A DNA stretch of 64,000 nucleotides from Alphaproteobacteria bacterium 65-37 (GTDB taxonomy: Bacteria; Pseudomonadota; Alphaproteobacteria; Reyranellales; Reyranellaceae), in NCBI GenBank assembly GCA_001897995.1, contig MKRV01000236.1, positions 100,291 to 164,290 of the forward strand, written 5' to 3'. The notes under the pieces were generated by a model that was not told where the DNA came from, did not search any database, and saw nothing but the letters and a program-made list of their open reading frames with translations. A program made the translations under genes and the position numbers. The first letter of the stretch is position 1, and every line of letters starts with the position of its first letter. Positions 59,619 to 64,000 of this stretch are shown here, in pieces.

Positions 59619-61223
59619 CTACTTGAGCTCGATGGGTGTCAGGTCCTGGAACCAGCTCTGCGCCTGCACGAAGCCCTTCACCTTGGGGCTCATGGCGCGC
59701 GGATTGAGATCGTGCGCGATCCAGACCCAGTAGGACTGGTCGACGATGTAGGAGTGCACGTCGGCGAGCGCCTTGGTCTGCTCGGCCTTGTCGAAGCTCG
59801 TGTGCGCCTTGTTGATCATGGCATCCAGCTTCTCGTCCTTCAGGATGCCCCAGTTCGCGCCGACCGGCGGCACGAAGTTGCTGTTCATCAGGCGGGTGAA
59901 GGCCGAATAGGGATCGACCGTCGCGCGGCTGATGTTGACGCCATTGACGCCGGCCTTCTTGGCCGCGTCGCCCGTGACCGGCTGGAAAGCGAAGGTGACC
60001 AGCGCATTCCATTCCATGACCTCGAACGAGGCATCGAAGCCGACCGCGTTCAGGTTCTCCTGCACATACTCGTTCATCGGCAGCGGCAGCATCTGGCCCG
60101 AACCCGAGGTCGAGATGGCGATCTTGATCTTGGGCTTGTTGGCGGCGCTGTAGCCCGCCTCGGCCAGCAGCTTCTTAGCAGCCGCCGGATCGTACTTGAT
60201 GTCGAAGGACGGCGAACCGAACCAGGGATGGCCGGGATAGACATGACCCTTCGATTCGATCATCAGCCCGCCCAGCAGCTTGTTGATGCCGGCGCGATCG
60301 ATCGCGAGGTTCGCGGCCTTGCGAACACGAATGTCGGTCCAGGGCGAGCCTTCGATCATGCTGGGCTGATAGGCCCAGTTGTGCGGGTACTTGTTGGTGA
60401 CGATCGTCATGCCGCCCTGCTTCAGGCGTGGAATCGCATCGGGCGCCGGCACTTCGATCCAATCCACCTGGCCCGCCAGCAACGCCGCCGTGCGTGTCGC
60501 GGCTTCGGGCATGGGAAACAGGATCACCTTGTCGAGCTTGGGAACGCGCGCCTTTTCCCAGTAGTCGGCATTGCGCGACAGTTCCATGCGCTCACGCGGC
60601 ACGACGCGGTCGACCTTGAAGGGACCGGTACCGGAGGGCTGAAGCGCGACCTTGTTCCAGTCCTTGCCCTGCTTCTCCCAGTTCGCGGGGCTGGAATAGA
60701 AGACGTAGGACATATCGTAGGGGAACAGCGAGTTCACGATGCGCGTCGTGAGCTCGACCGTGTGCTTGTCGATCTTCTTGTAACCGACAAGTGTCGGGAT
60801 GCGCGCACGCACCTGCGCGAGCTGCTTGCTGTCAAACTGGGGCGATTTGTCATTCAGGACCTTGTCGAGATTCCAGACGACCGCGTCCGCATCGAAGTCC
60901 GAGCCGTCGTGGAACTTCACGCCCTCACGCAGCTTGAAAACCCACTTGGTCGGTTCGCCTTCGACGGGTGCCCAGGATGTAGCGAGGCCGGGACGAATGT
61001 CGGCGATGGCGTCCGCCTTCGACAGGTCCCAGTTCACCAGCGCGTCGTAGATCGTGTAGCCCGCGAACCGGTAGCCTTCGAACCCCTGATCGGGCTGTCC
61101 CGTCGTCAGGGGAATGTCCGCCGCCGTCATGCCGATGCGCAGAGTGCCTTGCGAGAAGGCAGGCGTTGCCGCCGCGGCCATGACACTGAGACCGATGGCG
61201 GCGGCTCGAAGGCGTTTGAACAT
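59619..61223 (-). CDS. ABC substrate-binding protein, family 5
   Basis: First gene of the second ABC operon; 534 residues with a Sec signal (RAAAIGLSVMAAAATPAFSQ). SBP_bac_5 features include FKLREGVKFHDGSDFDADAV and the C-terminal lobe KKLLAEAGYSAANKPKIK. It is clearly homologous to the binding protein at 62979-64000 across the divergent amidase genes: both carry RTAALL, the start of KAANLAIDR, and PLTTGQPD near their N termini. Ligand probably an amide or peptide-like compound, given the amidase neighbour; this is inference. Confidence 0.93.
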   Translation of the reverse strand: MFKRLRAAAIGLSVMAAAATPAFSQGTLRIGMTAADIPLTTGQPDQGFEGYRFAGYTIYDALVNWDLSKADAIADIRPGLATSWAPVEGEPTKWVFKLREGVKFHDGSDFDADAVVWNLDKVLNDKSPQFDSKQLAQVRARIPTLVGYKKIDKHTVELTTRIVNSLFPYDMSYVFYSSPANWEKQGKDWNKVALQPSGTGPFKVDRVVPRERMELSRNADYWEKARVPKLDKVILFPMPEAATRTAALLAGQVDWIEVPAPDAIPRLKQGGMTIVTNKYPHNWAYQPSMIEGSPWTDIRVRKAANLAIDRAGINKLLGGLMIESKGHVYPGHPWFGSPSFDIKYDPAAAKKLLAEAGYSAANKPKIKIAISTSGSGQMLPLPMNEYVQENLNAVGFDASFEVMEWNALVTFAFQPVTGDAAKKAGVNGVNISRATVDPYSAFTRLMNSNFVPPVGANWGILKDEKLDAMINKAHTSFDKAEQTKALADVHSYIVDQSYWVWIAHDLNPRAMSPKVKGFVQAQSWFQDLTPIELK

Positions 61224-61360
61224 TCGCTGCTCCCCAGTTCGGCGTTCCCAGCGGGAGGCGCCCGCGGTCTACTCATGCAAGGGGCAAGCCAATGCCTCTG
61301 CCGCACCGGACCGAAGGCGCGGCATGTCGATTGCATGGTCGTTCACGCGGGAGGGTTTGC

Positions 61361-61555
61361 ATGACTTCGTCTACGAAGGCGCCGACGCTAGAGGAATTCC
61401 GGGCACGCGCCGCTCTCACTGGCCTCGTCCTGACCGAGGAAGACATCGGCCACCTGCACAAGGGCTATGTCGGATTGCTCGGTTTGATGGAGCGCATCCC
61501 CCAGCAATGGGCCTGGGCAGCCGAACCCCCGCACGTTTTCCGCGCCGACGAATAG
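61361..61555 (+). CDS. AtzG-like small amidase subunit (DUF4089-type)
   Basis: A 64-residue helical protein with GGGAGG just before its ATG. The sequence (FRARAALTGLVLTEEDIGHL ... ending AEPPHVFRADE) has the helix-helix-EPA/P-hVF layout of AtzG, the GatC-like partner that stabilises the amidase AtzE in Pseudomonas cyanurate degradation. It ends 9 bases before an amidase gene, the order seen in atzG-atzE. Assignment rests on size, context and the C-terminal EP-x-x-VF, so it is probable, not proven. Confidence 0.7.
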   Translation: MTSSTKAPTLEEFRARAALTGLVLTEEDIGHLHKGYVGLLGLMERIPQQWAWAAEPPHVFRADE

Positions 61556-61564
61556 AGCCGCGCC

Positions 61565-62962
61565 ATGACCGACCTGACGACTCTCGGCATTGCCGAAGCC
61601 GGCCGCTTGATGGCGCGCGGCGACCTTACGTCGACCGCTCTGACCGAGGCCTTCCTGACGCGCATCGCAGCCGTCGATCACAAGATCGCGAGCTACATCA
61701 CCGTCATGACCGACGAGGCGCGCAACGCCGCACGCCAGGCCGACAGGGAAATGGCGGGCGGAGTGCGGCGCAGCCCGCTGCACGGCATCCCCCTCGCCTT
61801 GAAGGACATCTACGAGACGGCCGGCGTGAGGACGACCGGACACTCTCATCTCAAGGCCGACTATGTGCCAGCCATCGACGCCGCATCGGTGCGGCGACTG
61901 AAAGAGGCAGGCGCCGTCATTCTGGGCAAACTCGGTACCCACGAGTTCGCCAACGGCGCCATGACGCCGGACCAGCCTTTCCCGCCGGTGCTGAATCCCT
62001 GGAATCCAAAATACCAGCCGGGGGGGTCGTCGAGCGGGTCGGGTGCGGCGGTTGCCGCGGCCCTCTGCATGGGCGCCATGGGTTCCGACACCGGGGGCTC
62101 CATCCGCAATCCCGCCGGCTATTGCGCAACCGCCGGCATCAAGCCGACCTATGGGCTGGTCAGCCGATGCGGCATCTTCCCGCTCGCCTTCAGTCTCGAT
62201 ACGGCCGGGCCGCTCGCCTGGACCACCGAGGATTGCGCCTTGATCCTGGGGGCCCTGGCCGACCACGATCCCAACGATCAGGCTTCGGCCAAGGCACCGG
62301 CCGTCGACTATGGCGCTGCCGCCCAGCGTTCCATCAAGGGCATGCGCATAGCGCTGGCGCGCAGCTGGTACGAGGGCCCGGATGGCGAGCTGTCACCCGA
62401 CATGGCGAGCGGCATGGACGATGCGGTGCGTGTCCTGCGTGATCTTGGGGCGATCGTCGACGAGGTGAGCTTCCCCGACATTCGCGACTATCACATCTGC
62501 GGGCGCGTCATCATCACGACCGAGGCGCATGCCATCCATCGCCGCGACATCATCGAGCGGCCGGAGAAGTTCGGCTACACGACGCGGCGGCGCTTCCAGC
62601 TCGGTGCCTTCATCTCCGCCGAGCAGTATCTCTCCGCGCTTCGGTTCCGCCGCAAGCTTCATCAGGACACCCGCGAGGCCATGCGCGGCTACGACCTGGT
62701 GATGACGGCAAATCATTGGGGCGCGCCGGAGATTTTCGAGGAGCCGCAGACGATCTTCCATTTCCTCGGCAAACCATCGCTCACCATGCCGTTCAATGTA
62801 ACCGGTCAGCCTGCTGCGACCGTGTGTTGCGGCTTCAGTGCCGACGGCCTGCCGCTGGCCTTCCAGCTCGCCGGACGTGCCTTCGACGAAGCCAGCGTCT
62901 TTGCCGCCGGTGCCGCTTACGAGCGGGCGACGCCGTGGCGATCGCGGCGCCCCACCCTCTGA
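61565..62962 (+). CDS. Amidase-signature enzyme (AtzE/GatA-like)
   Basis: A 465-residue amidase with the Ser-cisSer-Lys triad: Lys80 in LALKDIYETAG, the cis-Ser in GGSSSGSGAAV (about 155) and the nucleophile Ser179 in SDTGGSIRNPAG, followed by KPTYGLVSR. The family hydrolyses amides, including 1-carboxybiuret and aryl or peptide-like amides. The adjacent AtzG-like protein favours the AtzE/GatA branch over classical single-subunit amidases. The next gene, a binding protein, begins 16 bases later; together they form a plus-strand unit divergent from the second ABC operon. Confidence 0.94.
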   Translation: MTDLTTLGIAEAGRLMARGDLTSTALTEAFLTRIAAVDHKIASYITVMTDEARNAARQADREMAGGVRRSPLHGIPLALKDIYETAGVRTTGHSHLKADYVPAIDAASVRRLKEAGAVILGKLGTHEFANGAMTPDQPFPPVLNPWNPKYQPGGSSSGSGAAVAAALCMGAMGSDTGGSIRNPAGYCATAGIKPTYGLVSRCGIFPLAFSLDTAGPLAWTTEDCALILGALADHDPNDQASAKAPAVDYGAAAQRSIKGMRIALARSWYEGPDGELSPDMASGMDDAVRVLRDLGAIVDEVSFPDIRDYHICGRVIITTEAHAIHRRDIIERPEKFGYTTRRRFQLGAFISAEQYLSALRFRRKLHQDTREAMRGYDLVMTANHWGAPEIFEEPQTIFHFLGKPSLTMPFNVTGQPAATVCCGFSADGLPLAFQLAGRAFDEASVFAAGAAYERATPWRSRRPTL

Positions 62963-62978
62963 CCGATCGGAGAAATAT

Positions 62979-64000
62979 ATGACGGACAAGGCTAGGCTTT
63001 CCCGCCGTTCGATCCTCGCCGGCGCCAGTGCCCTGGCCTTGCCCATCGGCTTCGGCACGCCTGTGCTGGCCCAAGAGAAGGTTATCCGCTTTGGCATTTC
63101 CATGGCGGACGTGCCGCTGACCACCGGTCAGCCCGATCGCGGCGCCGGTGCCTACAAATTCACCGGCTACACGCTCTACGACCCGCTGGTCGCCTGGGAG
63201 ATGAACCTGTCCGACCGGCCGGGCAAGCTGATCCCCGGCCTGGCCACGGAATGGAAGGTCGACGATGCCGACAAGACGTTGTGGACCTTCAAGCTGCGCG
63301 ACGGCGTGAAGTTCCACGACGGTTCGACCTTCAACGCCGATGCCGTGATCTGGAACTTCGACAAGGTGTTCGACACCAAGTCTGCGCAGTTCGACCAGCG
63401 CCAGGCCTCGCAGGTGCGGCCGCGGCTGCCTTCGGTCGCGAGCTACAAGAAGCTCGACGACATGACGGTGCAGGTGAAGACCAAGGCCGTCGACGCGCTC
63501 TTTCCCTACCAGATGCTTTGGTTCCTGGTGTCGAGCCCGGCGCAGTTCGAGAAGCTCGGCAGGGATTGGAACAAGTTTGCCTCCGAGCCGGCGGGCACCG
63601 GCCCGTTCAAGCTGGCACGCCTGGTACCGCGCGAGCGTGCCGAGCTGGTGAAGAACGACGCCTATTGGAATCCCGAGCGCCTGCCCAAGGCCGATCGCAT
63701 GGTGCTGATCTGCGCGCCGGAAGCTTCGACGCGCACCGCGGCATTGCTTTCGGGCACGGTCGACCTGATCGAGACGCCGCCGCCCGATGCGGTCGACCGG
63801 CTGACCAAGGGTGGCCTGAAGATCGTGCAGAACGTGACGCCGCACGTCTGGAACTTCCATCCCTCGATGGTGCAGGGTTCGCCCTGGGCCGATATTCGCC
63901 TGCGCAAGGCGGCCAATCTCGCGATCGACCGCAACGCCATCGTGCAGCTCCTCGGTGGCCTGGCGCGGCCGGCCGACGGTCAGGTCGACAAGACCAGCCC
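62979..64000 (+). CDS. ABC substrate-binding protein, family 5 (truncated by window end)
   Basis: The first 340 codons of a binding protein with a twin-arginine-type signal (SRRSILAGASALALPIG, cleavage near VLAQ). Mature features: ISMADVPLTTGQPD, FKLRDGVKFHDGSTFNADAV and LRKAANLAIDR. It is a paralogue of the protein at 59619-61223, with most of the aligned positions alike, but uses a Tat-type signal. It follows the amidase by 16 bases. The 3' end is beyond the window. Confidence 0.9.
   Translation, partial: MTDKARLSRRSILAGASALALPIGFGTPVLAQEKVIRFGISMADVPLTTGQPDRGAGAYKFTGYTLYDPLVAWEMNLSDRPGKLIPGLATEWKVDDADKTLWTFKLRDGVKFHDGSTFNADAVIWNFDKVFDTKSAQFDQRQASQVRPRLPSVASYKKLDDMTVQVKTKAVDALFPYQMLWFLVSSPAQFEKLGRDWNKFASEPAGTGPFKLARLVPRERAELVKNDAYWNPERLPKADRMVLICAPEASTRTAALLSGTVDLIETPPPDAVDRLTKGGLKIVQNVTPHVWNFHPSMVQGSPWADIRLRKAANLAIDRNAIVQLLGGLARPADGQVDKTS

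Overview
The window reads as chromosomal DNA of a high-GC alphaproteobacterium. Indicators are the ubiE-ubiB-coaBC-dut order, the SUV3-like helicase / S4 protein / 7Fe ferredoxin / CarD order, a ~1600-residue NAD-glutamate dehydrogenase and the grpE/dnaK/dnaJ block. The abundance of Bug-type binding proteins and peptide ABC systems would suit a soil or aquatic heterotroph of the Rhodospirillales/Reyranella kind; that placement is inference. No tRNA, rRNA, CRISPR, integrase, transposase or phage gene was recognised.

Layout. 1-4.4 kb: end of a hotdog thioesterase, a double GNAT protein, an MFS transporter (probably CTG-started) and rho. 4.4-7.4 kb: a carboxymuconolactone-decarboxylase-like gene, a 24-codon small ORF, a beta-hydroxyacid dehydrogenase and a cupin in one operon, then a membrane GT2. 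7.4-12.7 kb (minus): ubiE-ubiB-(TauE/SafE)-coaBC-dut-Rrf2. At 12.8 kb, divergent from ubiE, lies an SDR-fold protein carrying the complete halohydrin dehalogenase signature. 13.6-20.7 kb: a peptide-type ABC operon with two tandem paralogous binding proteins. 20.8-25 kb: a methyltransferase, a GFA protein and nrdAB with putative NrdR and DnaA sites. 25-32 kb: the large glutamate dehydrogenase, msrB, a lipoprotein and vapBC with a large inverted-repeat operator. 32-35.6 kb: an epoxide-hydrolase-like protein, zinc ABC genes (ZnuBC) behind a Zur-box-like site with no ZnuA beside them, and a DUF1223 protein. 35.6-41.3 kb: a LysR gene divergent from an operon of two Bug proteins, two crotonase-fold proteins and a class III CoA transferase. 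41.4-46.3 kb: helicase, S4 protein, FdxA, CarD. 46.3-50.8 kb: a metallophosphatase-like protein without its metal ligands, an M48 lipoprotein protease, proline iminopeptidase and a TauD-like oxygenase. 50.9-55.7 kb: grpE, dnaK, dnaJ and a DUF4239-like membrane protein. 55.7-64 kb: a second peptide ABC operon, divergent from an AtzG-like / amidase pair followed by a paralogous binding protein that runs off the window.

How the genes work together. Housekeeping blocks (ubiquinone, CoA, dUTP, dNTP, chaperones, Rho) alternate with uptake and catabolism cassettes. The most unusual items are the halohydrin dehalogenase-like gene, the small ORFs at 5339-5413 and 34565-34684, the phosphatase-like pseudoenzyme, the crotonases lacking catalytic glutamates, and the amidase module joined to its own peptide-type transporter. 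All identifications come from reading motifs; no database search was possible.
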